DNA of 64,000 nucleotides from Notolepis coatsorum (Eukaryota > Chordata > Actinopteri > Aulopiformes > Paralepididae), in assembly GCA_963971535.1 (NCBI GenBank), contig OZ020589.1, positions 51,783,952 to 51,847,951 of the forward strand. The letters are read 5' to 3'. Shown here one piece after another: positions 45,743 to 56,040 of the stretch. The translations under genes and the position numbers were made by a program. A model generated the notes under the pieces. That model was given only the letters and a program-made list of their open reading frames with translations. It was not told where the DNA came from and did not search any database. The stretch's first letter is position 1, and each line of letters begins with the position of its first letter.

Positions 45743-46016
45743 GAACACACTTAGGCAAGCACAAAAGCAGACATGAATAGACGGGCGGGAACACACAAGC
45801 TACACATAAACACACACACACATACAAATGTGCCCAGTGTACTGGCAATGAGCATCAGTGCCCACATCAGTAGTGGGACTGTGTGCGCTCTATAGGGAAT
45901 ACGCCCTATGGCTACAACATCTGAGTGCCGGGGACTATACATGCAGTACATCTGGCTGAACACACACACACATGCACACACGTACACGCACACACGCGTA
46001 CATGCACACACACCCT

Positions 46017-46054
<38 letters not shown>

Positions 46055-46055
46055 C
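45659..46055. repeat. Two (CA)n microsatellites
   Basis: (CA)n at 45661-45740 and a compound CA array at about 45959-46053. The sequence between them is unassigned. Confidence 0.95.
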
Positions 46056-46599
46056 CACAGCAATGAATCTGCTTGCATGACGAGGTACAAAACACACATA
46101 TATGCCACTCCATATATATACAGCACACATGAGCTGTTTCTGGCAGACATATGTCACAGAAAGACATGGATGCATGTACTGTACATACATAAAATCACTC
46201 GTACATACATAAAATCACTCACCTCTCTCTGTGCTTTGATACTGTGGTACGTTAGCCCCCCTATACAGTTCAGGAGCTCACTGACGAGAGGGGTCAGTAT
46301 TTCATCTCCGGAGCTGGCAGTGGTATTATGACTATTAGAGTATGTAATATGGAAGGTTGTTTGATTTCTGACGGTTTGAAGTCGGTCAAAAGTGTTAATG
46401 AGTGAACTGATGCGTGTTGGCCACACGTGCCTTTGTGTAGGAGGTTGGTAAGTGACTTTGAGTTCTAGAAAAGCCCTATATAAATCTAATTTATACTCTT
46501 TTTACTATTGTCTATTTTTTTAACTGCAATATAATCTAACCATAAAAAAAAACCATGTGAAAAACTGTCTGCACTTTATATGCTCATTTTATGTCTGTC

Positions 46600-46890
<291 letters not shown>

Positions 46891-47132
46891 TTGTTATTAC
46901 TGTAGGCAGCACAGGGGACATACACACGCTCACCACCCCATCAGCGCATTATGCAAGACTTTGATTAGACTTTGATTCACAGATAGTGAACAGGTCATTT
47001 CACCAACACTACTGAGGTGTGTGTGTCCCTTTCCCTTTTATTATATACCATTATTATAGTACTCATTTTATAATGCTTTGGTTTGTTTTATCGTGCAAAA
47101 TCCTGCTTTACCTATATGGTAGTATTTTATTT

Positions 47133-47449
47133 TTAACACTAGCACAGCCGACAAGGGGTCAAATGACCCCTAGGCATTTTCAATAAATATATCCTTGTTA
47201 CTCGGTTGAGCTCCAGCTCTGTCACTCAATGACTTTTCCTAAAAGTACCCAGTTGTATCTGGCACGGTTTCTGTAATTTCAAAATGACTTCAGGAAAATG
47301 TAATTAGAACGTTCATATTTTTATATTCAGAGGTAATTATATAGTTTACACTGTTTATTTTTCTCATATTTCTCATATAAGCTGTCGGGTTATCTGACCC
47401 GTTCCGGTGGGAATCAGTGACATTTTCTCCATGGCTGTGCTAGTGTTAA
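47133..47449. mobile_element. piggyBac-like MITE, perfect 13-bp terminal inverted repeats, TTAA duplication
   Basis: TTAACACTAGCACAGCC at the left and GGCTGTGCTAGTGTTAA at the right are exact inverses, including the TTAA target. GGGTCAAATGACCCC lies just inside the left end. 317 bp including both TTAA, no coding capacity. It ends only about 320 bp before exon 4. Confidence 0.9.
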
Positions 47450-47768
47450 TGTGCTTCCTCCTGGCATATATATTTCCAAGAGGCTATAACCTTTCCATAA
47501 CTGTCCGTCCCAACTTTTCACATTACTAATTCAGCATAGTTGCCAAAGGAGATATTAACAAGTTGGCCAGAACCCAGACAGGCTGAGGGAAGCAACGTTT
47601 ATTTCACACACAGCTCCTTTCTGCTTACTGTGTTGTTGGAGGAGGCTCCACTCTTTCACTGTGCTGTTGGTCTGAAGTTGTGCTTTTTTCTCTCTTTCCT
47701 TGCTTGCTCTCTCCTTGTCTCTGCCTGTCCTCTTTTTAAACCCTCTCTCTCTCATTATATTTCGCCAG

Positions 47769-47878
47769 TATTGGACAGATGTCTACTTGACATGGAATCC
47801 TGACAACTACCCGGGGGTTCAGAACCTGCGATTCCCCTCTAGCATGGTGTGGGTCCCTGACATCCTCCTCTATAACAG
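47769..47878 (+). CDS. chrna7-like: Nicotinic acetylcholine receptor subunit (alpha-7-like), exon 4
   Basis: A 110-bp exon reading YWTDVYLTWNPDNYPGVQNL then RFPSSMVWVPDILLYN plus two bases. It is preceded by a CT-rich tract and CAG at 47766-47768 and followed by donor GTAGGC at 47879. The 110-bp length equals the conserved exon 4 of nicotinic receptor genes. The residues match the loop D region and WxPDILLYN (loop A approach) of the extracellular ligand-binding domain; human alpha-7 reads WTDHYLQWNVSEYPGV and IWKPDILLYNS here. It continues exon 3 (4614-4658) in phase 0. The next exon would begin by completing the codon after LYN and is not in the window. The subunit forms homo- or heteropentameric acetylcholine-gated cation channels. 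Exact paralogue uncertain. Confidence 0.96.
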
Positions 47879-47883
47879 GTAGG

Positions 47884-48235
47884 CCATCTCATCTAATCTC
47901 ATCTCATCTCTTCTCTTCTCTTCTCTTCTCTTCTCTTCTCTTCTCTTCTCTTCTCTTCTCTTCTCTTCTCTTCTCTTCTCTTCTCTTCTCTTCTCTTCTC
48001 TTCTCTTCTCTTCTCTTCTCTTCCCTTCCCTTCCTTCCCTTCTCTTCTCTTCTCTTCTCTTCTCTTCTCTTCTCTTCTCTTCTCTTCTCTTCTCTTCTCT
48101 TCTCTTCTCTTCTCTTCTCTTCTCTTCTCTTCTCTTCCCTTCTCTTCTCTTCTCTTCTCTTCTCTTCTCTTCTCTTCTCTTCTCTTCTCTTGTCTTGTCT
48201 TGTCTTGTCTTGTCTTGTCTTGTCTTGTCTTTTCT
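47884..48235. repeat. (TTCTC)n microsatellite starting a few bases after the exon 4 donor
   Basis: About 65 pentamer units with a few CCTTC and TGTCT variants. The tract begins only about 20 bases after the donor site. Lys/Glu/Arg frames on the minus strand are artefacts. Confidence 0.97.
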
Positions 48236-48242
48236 CCTCTTT

Positions 48243-48625
48243 GGGCGCCACGGTGGTGTAGTGGTTAACACTGTCGCCTCACAGCTAGAAGGTCCAGTGT
48301 TCGATTCCTGCTTGGGGACCAGGTTGCCACGTTGCCAGGTATCCAGGTGGGGTATCTCCCGGGCCTTTCTGTGTGGAGTTTGCATGTTCTCCCCGTGCTC
48401 GCATGGGTTTCCTCTTCAGAATATAAACCCAATGGAAAAACATGCAGAACAGATCGTTAATGCTTCGTCCCTGACGAAGACGGACAGGAGCACTTGGATT
48501 GGTCCCCGGGCTCTGCCCCACGCCGCAGCCCATGTCTGCTCCCGGTTGCCCTTGGGGGAAGGACGATGGGATGGGACAAGCGCAGAGACGGAATTTCATT
48601 CGGCGACCCAAAAAAATAAATGTAC
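48243..48625 (+). mobile_element. DANA/V-type tRNA-derived SINE
   Basis: The tRNA head has A box GTGGTGTAGTGGTTAAC and B box GTTCGATTCC, followed by the conserved core TTTCTGTGTGGAGTTTGCAT and GTTCTCCCCGTG. This core is widespread in fish SINEs of the DANA group. The tail half differs from classical DANA and ends GGAATTTCATTCGGCGACCC plus A-rich sequence. Confidence 0.85.
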
Positions 48626-48927
48626 ATGTGTGTGTGTTCCTTTGTGTGCTGCCCATGGCATGTGTGTGTCACTGCATGACGACATTGTCAATGGGTCTAA
48701 TTCACTAACGGACTTAAGACAAAAAATGTGCTCTTAGCACCATTTAAGACCTTTTCGGGACGATTTTGGGATTCACCAACCGTCCCTTGCCTTGGATTCG
48801 GCCCTGACTAAGGGCATGATTTAGGAGCGCTGAGGAGTAGTCTTAACTTGACAGACTGGTGTGATCCGTGTTCTTAAGGACTTTATTTGGGAGGAATCAT
48901 AGTGACTCTACAGGCCTCCGTGGAATA

Positions 48928-49124
48928 AATTATTATTATTATTTTTTTTTTAGCATTTTTACAGTTTTATTGGTCACGCAGGACCGACAGAGGAGAGGGC
49001 AAACAGGAGGAGAGGTGGGGAAGACATGCGACAAATAACGACAGGAGCTGGGATCTAACCCGGGTCGGCCCCGTAGGTGCGCGAGGCAGCCGAGGCACTA
49101 TGGTATGCGCCACGAGGGCGCCCC
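48928..49124 (-). mobile_element. tRNA-derived SINE with A-rich tail
   Basis: On the minus strand it begins GGGGGCGCCCTCGTGGCGCA, has a B box-like GGGTTAGATCC and ends ACCAATAAAACTGT, an A run and (AAT)n. The flanks TGGAATAA and TGGAATTAA may be its target duplication. Confidence 0.75.
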
Positions 49125-49407
49125 CTCCTTGGAATTAATGAATCATAATTTAAATAAATATGACAATATTTGTATGATAAAAAATTACACATTTGATGTC
49201 AGAAGAATAAATAATATGGATTAATTTGATCACAGGGCAGCTGGATGAACCATATCTGAACCAGCTATTTTGGACAAATGTATAATTACTTAATTACTCA
49301 GATATTCAAACACAATTATGCAATTATTGTGAAATGATTGAAAATAATAATTATTGAATGCCTTCTGTGACATTAGAATTTCTTATTTGTTAAATATCTG
49401 TTTTATT

Positions 49408-50489
49408 TAGAGTTGTTCCGATACCGATACCAGTATCGGAAAAGCCGCCGATACTGGCTAAAATGCTGGTATCGGTATCGGCGAGTACCCTCTAATGCTG
49501 CGCTCCGATACCATATGACGTAATTTATCAACAACACTGTGGTCTGTTGAGTAAGCATTATAAAACAAACTGGTGCTTAATCGATTAAAGTGTCAATGCC
49601 ATTTGTCATTTTAACAGCAGATACTTTCTTAAATGTCATCGTCCCGACAGAGCGGTGTTGACGGGGAGCTCATGGGTTCGCTTGGTGGCTGGTGTTATTA
49701 GCATTGAACAGCTAACCGAAAGCTAGCTTTAACATTACCTTGGCTAAAGTTGGGGCTATTCATATAATCCAGCAATAATGGCTGCAGACCTGCAAGCAAA
49801 GTACAGCAAGTTGGCAAAGGAGTATTCGTTAAATCACAATGTCACCAGTAACGTTACAGTCTTTTCATAATACCGGCAGCTCATGCTATGCTAACTTAGC
49901 TCACGTTGTTGACGTCGTCATTGAGACCACCTCGCGTACACAATTAATGACATGTTGCGGACAGCCATATCGGTGACAATGTTTAGCTTTTAGTGCCAAA
50001 TGATAAGAGTCTGAGGCGGAGTCTCAAAAGAGAATGTTGAATATTTATTGTGCAAAAATCACAACAGATCCGACTGCTACTGAAACGGAGCCTTGTAGAC
50101 AGACTGAGTAGGGTATATCTGCAGAGCCAGTGGGTAGCGAGTGCAGCAACGTATAATGTCCGTGTGGATCATTGGAGTAGGGTATATCTGCAGTGCTGAA
50201 GCCCCATACTCATTGATTAATGATACTAATACAAATCTATACAATCACCTGTTGTTGAATAAATACCATTACTTTCTAGTTATTACTAAAAAACAGTATA
50301 TATAAAACAGTATTTGTTAAAAAAAAAAAAAAAAAAACGTATATTTATAAAAAAAAATATATAATATCGTTTTTTTTTTTTTTTTTTATGTATGCACTGG
50401 TATCGGATAAGTATCGGTATCGGCCGATACCCAAAGCTTAGGTATCGGAATCGGATCGGAAAGGAAAAAATGGTATCGGAACATCTCTA
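49408..50489. mobile_element. hAT element, 1082 bp, target duplication GTTTTATT
   Basis: Ends TAGAGTTGTTCCGATACC and GGTATCGGAACATCTCTA, flanked by GTTTTATT at 49400-49407 and 50490-50497. CCGATACCGATACC-type repeats lie near both ends. The interior has no transposase. It inserted in the arm of the palindromic MITE that continues to 50640. Confidence 0.9.
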
Positions 50490-50650
50490 GTTTTATTGAT
50501 TAATTATACATTTGAAAGAATGCAGGTTATAGCCAACATGCAATATATCCTATTGATTGGTACAATGGGACAGACATTTGTTGTTTTATATAGCTATAAC
50601 CTGCATTCTTTCAAATATATCATTAATCAATAAAACAGATATTGAAATAC
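50490..50650. mobile_element. Palindromic MITE, copy 1 (split by a hAT)
   Basis: TTTTATTGATTAATTATACA, TTTGAAAGAATGCAGGTTAT and AGC on the left, mirrored by GCTATAACCTGCATTCTTTC and ATTAATCAATAAAACAGATA on the right. The left outer end (ATATCT) lies at about 49394, beyond the hAT. Confidence 0.85.
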
Positions 50651-51028
50651 ACTATGTAGCTGTTATGTGTTTTGTGCCCTGATCAGGCGCTCCTAGTGTG
50701 ATGTGTCGTGTCTAGTTGTAGTTCCCTGTTGTGGTTTTGTAGTCCTTATCGTTTTCCTCTCCAGCTGTACCCATTTGTAATTAACCGAGGTGTGTCTTGT
50801 CATTCCCTCATGTATAAGTATTCTGTCTCTTCCCTTTGTCTGATGCTGATCCCGTCTGTGCAGTATGTGTTCTTGTTTGTCATTACTTTAGTTTCTTCTT
50901 TATTCCAAAACCATGGTAATTATTCATTAAATATTCTTTGTGATTACTTTGGCTACATCTCCTTATTATGTTACATTTACTCGACATCGAGCCTGCTAAT
51001 TGTCAATGATAACGTAATAGTAGCCTAC
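50651..51028. other. Unassigned T-rich sequence, perhaps a solo LTR or SINE fragment
   Basis: The composition and phrases such as TATAAGTATTCTGTCTCTTC resemble a worn LTR, but no boundaries or target duplication were found. Confidence 0.3.
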
Positions 51029-52350
51029 TACACCAACACTGCATATGACAGTGGATAAATAAGAACTAAAGCTAATCGCGTGGATATATCTATAGTGGAA
51101 TAGACTGCATTAATATTTCATAAGTCTTGTTGCGCCACACACACACGCACACATGCACACTGTATAGCCTGTGTCTAATGAATTAACAGTAGTTATATTA
51201 TTCTAATGACTTGTTTCATTTGGATTTAGTAGATACTATTATGCTCTGCCCTATACGTATAGTAAGTACTACAGTACACATATTAAGGCCGCCAGAGTCG
51301 GGCGTACCATGAGCGGACTGGTGGACTGTACTACTATAGGGCAGCGCAGTATCTGTGATCTCCTAATAAAACAAGTCATTAGAGGGCGGTCAGGTGGCGT
51401 AACGGAGATTGCGTTCGTCACCAAACCCCGGAGCGGCTAGATTCGCCTGTTCGAATCCAGCTCACAGCTCCGGGGTTGTCACCAGCTTGGCTGGCCGTTC
51501 ACACTAATACAATTGGCAGTATTAGAGGGTGGGAGAAGCTGGCGGGGTGGGTCCGGGTCGTTGTAAACAGCGACTCCTACAGTTCGGTCGGGGCGCCTGC
51601 TAAGCGCGGATAGGACTTGAGTGGGATAGTGTGATCCTTCCACACGCTACGCCCTCTCAATGAGAATCCGCGCTGCCAGGTGAAAAGAAGCGGTTGATTG
51701 GCTGGACGTGTGTCGGAGGAAGCACGTGATAGCCTCCACTCTCCCAGACCGACTGTGGGGGGTAAGTGCGCAGCGACCAGGAAGGGGATTGGGAATTGGC
51801 ATAATGACTAACATTGGGATGGGAGAAAATCGGAGGAAAATGGAGGGGGAAAAAGATTAAAAAAAAAAAAATCATTAGAATAATATAAGCCTACTGCGTT
51901 CATTCATTACGCACATAGACTATACAGTACTGTGTGCGAGTGTGTGTGTGTGCACGCGCTCGCTGCGGCAGGTGGCCACGAGCTGTTGATGACAATACAT
52001 TAATCTAATCTCATTTTGATCGGTCGCAAAGCGCTTCCGCTACCTATATCGGCAACCATTTCCACACGGCTGCATCATCAGTTGCATTATAATGAGCTGG
52101 ACAGGTGTGTCTAAATCTTGTCATACTTTTTGCGATTTCATTTGCACACAGTCTGTTTGCTCGCTTTTTTTTAAGGAGCTGCCAGAGGCGTGTCTGTATG
52201 CAAATTACCTAAATGAGAACGCAACTTCATGTTTGTCAATGAGTGACATTCCTCATTGTCGGCATCCCAGCTGGGATCGTTTTGGCCACTTAAGACAGTT
52301 TCTCCACTCGTTGGTGAATCCGAGTGTACTTGTCGGTGATTTTGTCTTAG
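51029..52350. repeat. Duplicated 1.3-kb segment, copy 1
   Basis: Near-identical (about 98%) to 52758-54088 in the same orientation. It contains a fold-back repeat with a SINE inserted in one arm, so both insertions preceded the duplication. Confidence 0.95.
51384..51871 (+). mobile_element. tRNA-derived SINE, target duplication TCATTAGA, copy 1
   Basis: It begins GGGCGGTCAGGTGGCGTAAC with A box-like GGTGGCGTAACGG and B box GTTCGAATCC, and ends in an A-rich tail. TCATTAGA flanks it at 51376-51383 and 51872-51879. About 490 bp, long for a SINE. It lies in the right arm of an inverted repeat (TTATATTATTCTAATGACTT against AAGTCATTAGAATAATATAA). Confidence 0.85.
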
Positions 52351-52386
52351 GCCATTTAAGACATTAGATTTTGGGATTCCCCAACC

Positions 52387-52553
52387 GTGTTAAATATGCG
52401 TTTTATTGATTAATTATACATTTGAAAGAATGCAGGTTATAGCCAACATGCAATATATCCCATTGGGACAGACATTTCTCGTTTTATATAGCTATAACCT
52501 GCATTCTTTCAGATGTATAATTAATCAATAAAATAGATATTTAACACATACTG
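52387..52553. mobile_element. Palindromic MITE, copy 2
   Basis: GTGTTAAATAT...TTTTATTGATTAATTATACA is mirrored by GTATAATTAATCAATAAAAT...ATATTTAACAC. Arms of about 70 bp and a short loop around 52465. Same family as 50490-50650. Confidence 0.88.
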
Positions 52554-52757
52554 GACCTTATGTTAGCCTTAAGAAAGTCCAGAAAAAGACTGCGACACAT
52601 CCTCAAGACCAAAACATACATGTGAGCTACCTGCGGCTTCCAAGAGATTAGTAAGTGTCAATCAAGTAAAAAACAACTCCATCCTTAGCTCTAAAGCTTG
52701 GTCATAGTCTCAAGTAGATTGCAGACATTCTGGGGTGTGAAGCCAATATGGCAGAAT

Positions 52758-54088
52758 TACACCAACACTGCATATGACAGTGGATAAATAAGAACTAAAG
52801 CTAATCGCGTGGATATATCTATAGTGGAATAGACTGCATTAATATTTCATAAGTCTTGTTGCGCCACACACACACGCACACATGCACACTGTATAGCCTG
52901 TGTCTAATGAATTAACAGTAGGCTTATATTATTCTAATGACTTGTTTCATTTGGATTTAGTAGATACTATTATGCTCTGCCCTATACGTATAGTAAGTAC
53001 TACAGTACACATATTAAGGCCGCCAGAGTCGGGCGTACCATGAGCGGACTGGTGGACTGTACTACTATAGGGCAGCGCAGTATCTGTGATCTCCTAATAA
53101 AACAAGTCATTAGAGGGCGGTCAGGTGGCGTAACGGAGATTGCGTTCGTCACCAAACCCCGGAGCGGCTAGATTCGCCTGTTCGAATCCAGCTCACAGCT
53201 CCGGGGTTGTCACCAGCTTGGCTGGCCGTTCACACTAATACAATTGGCAGTATTAGAGGGTGGGAGAAGCTGGCGGGGTGGGTCTGGGTCGTTGTAAACA
53301 GCGACTCCTACAGTTCTGTTGGGGCGCCTGCTAAGCGCGGATAGGACTTGAGTGGGATAGTGTGATCCTTCCACACGCTACGCCCTCTCAATGAGAATCC
53401 GCGCTGCCAGGTGAAAAGAAGCGGTTGATTGGCTGGACGTGTGTCGGAGGAAGCACGTGATAGCCTCCACTCTCCCAGACTGACTGTGGGGGGTAAGTGC
53501 GCAGCGACCAGGAAGGGGATTGGGAATTGGCATAACGACTAACATTGGGATGGGAGAAAATCGGAGGAAAATGGAGGGGAAAAAGATTAAAAAAAAATAA
53601 AAATAAAAATCATTAGAATAATATAAGCCTACTGCGTTCATTCATTACGCACATAGACTATACAGTACTGTGTGCGATTGTGTGTGTGTGCACGCGCTCG
53701 CTGCGGCAGGTGGCCACGAGCTGTTGATGACAATACATTAATCTAATCTCATTTTGATCGGTCGCAAAGCGCTTCCGCTACCTATATCGGCAACCATTTC
53801 CACACGGCTGCATCATCAGTTGCATTATAATGAGCTGGACAGGTGTGTCTAAATCTTGTCATACTTTTTGCGATTTCATTTGCACACAGTCTGTTCGCTC
53901 GCTTTTTTTTAAGGAGCTGCCAGAGGCGTGTCTGTATGCAAATTAACTAAATGAGAACGCAACTTCATGTTTGTCAATGAGTGACATTCCTCATTGTCGG
54001 CATCCCAGCTGGGATCGTTTTGGCCACTTAAGACAGTTTCTCCACGCGTTGGTGAATCCGAGTGTACTTGTCGGTGATTTTGTCTTAG
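52758..54088. repeat. Duplicated 1.3-kb segment, copy 2
   Basis: Same content and order as 51029-52350, differing by scattered single bases and small indels (for example in the SINE A-tail). Confidence 0.95.
53115..53609 (+). mobile_element. tRNA-derived SINE, copy 2 (by segment duplication)
   Basis: Same SINE with the same TCATTAGA flanks as 51384-51871. The shared insertion site shows it was copied with the segment, not newly inserted. Confidence 0.85.
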
Positions 54089-54182
54089 TCGGTTCCAAGA
54101 TGGTTGCCCTAAGAGAAATCTTTTGGCAATGTTGGTGAATGAGACCCAATGTGTGCAATGAATAAAGACTTCTTCAAAAGTC

Positions 54183-55455
54183 CAGTTTAATCTTTAATCT
54201 TAATCTTAATCTTAACCTTCCCTTCCATTCCTTTCCCTTCCCTTCCCTTCCCTTCCCTTCCCTTCCCTTCCCTTCCCTTCCCTTCCCTTCCCTTCCCTTC
54301 CCTTCCCTTCCCTTCCCTTCCCTTCCCTTCTCTTCTCTTCTCGTCTCTTCTCTTCTCTTCTCTTCTCTTCTCTTCTCTTCTCTTCTCTTCTCTTCTCTTC
54401 TCTTCTCTTCTCTTCTCTTCTCTTCTCTTCTCTTCTCTTCTCTTCTCTTCTCTTCTCTTCTCTTCTCTTCCCTTCTCTTCTCTTCTCTTCTCTTCTCTTC
54501 TCTTCTCTTCACTTCTTTTATCTCATCTTCCCTTCCATTTTCTTCTCTTCCATTTTCTTCTCTTCTCTTCTCTTCTCTTCTCTTCTCTTCTCTTCTCTTC
54601 TCTTCTCTTCTCTTCTCTTCTCTTCTCTTCTCTTTTCTTCTCAATTCTTCTCTTCTCTTTTCTTCTCACCTCTTCTCTTCTCTTTTCTTCTCACCTCTTC
54701 TCTTTTCTTCTCACCTCCTCTCTTCTCATCTCCTCTCATCTCTTCGCTTCTCTTATTTTCACTTCTCTTCACTTCTCTTCTCTTCTTTTCTCTTCACTTC
54801 TCTCCACTTCACTTATCTTCTCCTCTCTTCTTCTCACCTCTTCTCTTCACTTCTCTTCTCTCCTCTTCCCTTCTATTCTCTTCTCTTCTCTTCACAGATC
54901 TTCTCTTTTCTTCTCACCTCCTCTCTTCTCTTATCTTCTCTTATCTTCTCTTCAATTCTCTTCACTTCACTTCTCTTCACGTATCTTCTCTTCTCTTCAT
55001 TTCTTTTCTCTTCTATTCTCTTCTCTTCTATTCTCTTCACTTCTCTTCTCTTCTCTTCTCCCTTCTCTTCTGTTTTCTTCTCACCTCTTCTCTTCACTTA
55101 TCTTCTCTTCTCTTCACGTATTTTCTCTTTTCTTCTCACCTCCTCTCTTCTATTCTCTTCTCTTCAATTCTCTTCACTTCACTTCACTTCTCTTCTCTTC
55201 ACTTCTTCTCTTCTCCCCTTTTCTCTTCTCCTCTCTTCTCTTCTCACCTCTTCTCTTCACTTCTCTTCTATCCTCTTCCCTTCTCTTCTCTTCACGTACC
55301 TTCTCTTTTTTTTCTCACCTCCTCTCTTCTCTTCTCTTCTCTTCTCTTCAATTCTCTTCACTTCTATTCTCTTCACTTCTTCTCTTCTCTTCACTTATTT
55401 TATCTTTTATTCTCTTCACTTCTCTTCTCTTCTCTTCTCTTGTCTTGTCTTCTTT
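54183..55455. repeat. 1.27-kb pyrimidine tract, (CCCTT)n then (TTCTC)n
   Basis: Homogeneous CCCTT units (to about 54328) and TTCTC units (to about 54640) pass into a degenerate CTTCT/CACTT mixture. Almost purely C+T on the plus strand. Frames through it are artefacts. Confidence 0.97.
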
Positions 55456-55825
55456 TATCTTCTGTTATTTTATTTTATGGATAAGCATGTCATGGATAAT
55501 GAACACACACACACTTCAAGTCAGTCTTTGACAAGAACACAATATTGTTCTGGTTTACTCTCATTCACATAATTCCACGTGTTTTCCTTTACTGATGGGA
55601 ACTTTCCACATACACAAAGCACAAAACAGAACGGTTACCAAAGAGATAGACAACCATCGATTCTCGGTTTCTGTATTAGCATAGTTACATGTGGTTCTGT
55701 TCCACACCTAGCTCACGCTCAGCGTTCATTGCATATATCTCGCTTCAGCATATATACACTGAATAATTTCACAATGTACCTTTAAATGCCAGCATTCATC
55801 TGGCCACACCCCCATCCGCTTACCT

Positions 55826-55840
55826 ATATAAGCAGGGGTG
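55826..55840 (+). promoter_or_regulatory. TATA-like box in the left inverted repeat
   Basis: CTATATAAG at about 55831 sits about 30-60 bases before a pyrimidine-rich region, and the element's length follows downstream. The right inverted repeat holds the mirrored copy (60793). Likely the element's promoter; inference only. Confidence 0.5.
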
Positions 55841-56040
55841 GTGCCACACACTCATCTCCTTCTCAAATTTCATCACAAGCAACGTGTTGCTCATATGCCC
55901 ACTTGACGTGGAGAAAAATATTGTTTACAAGGAGAGGAAGAACAAGGAGATACGTTGACATCATATCTTTATTTTCTCTCTCACTATTTTCGAGAAAATA
56001 CGGCAATGTTGTCTTCGTCACTGGAGTGTCTGGAAGATGG

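Larger units (their letters stand above)
48692..54148. other. Possible outer inverted ends TGGGTCTAATTCAC / GTGAATGAGACCCA
   Basis: The reverse complement of 54131-54148 is TGGGTCTCATTCACCAAC, close to TGGGTCTAATTCACTAAC at 48692. The stretch between contains at least four independent insertions and a 1.3-kb duplication, so this may be a much-expanded small element. No clear target duplication. Confidence 0.4.

Noticed and set aside
47870-48385. Lys/Glu/Arg-rich frame of 171 codons on the minus strand
   Set aside because: Translation of the TTCTC repeat. The same applies to 54174-54644 and 63116-63472.
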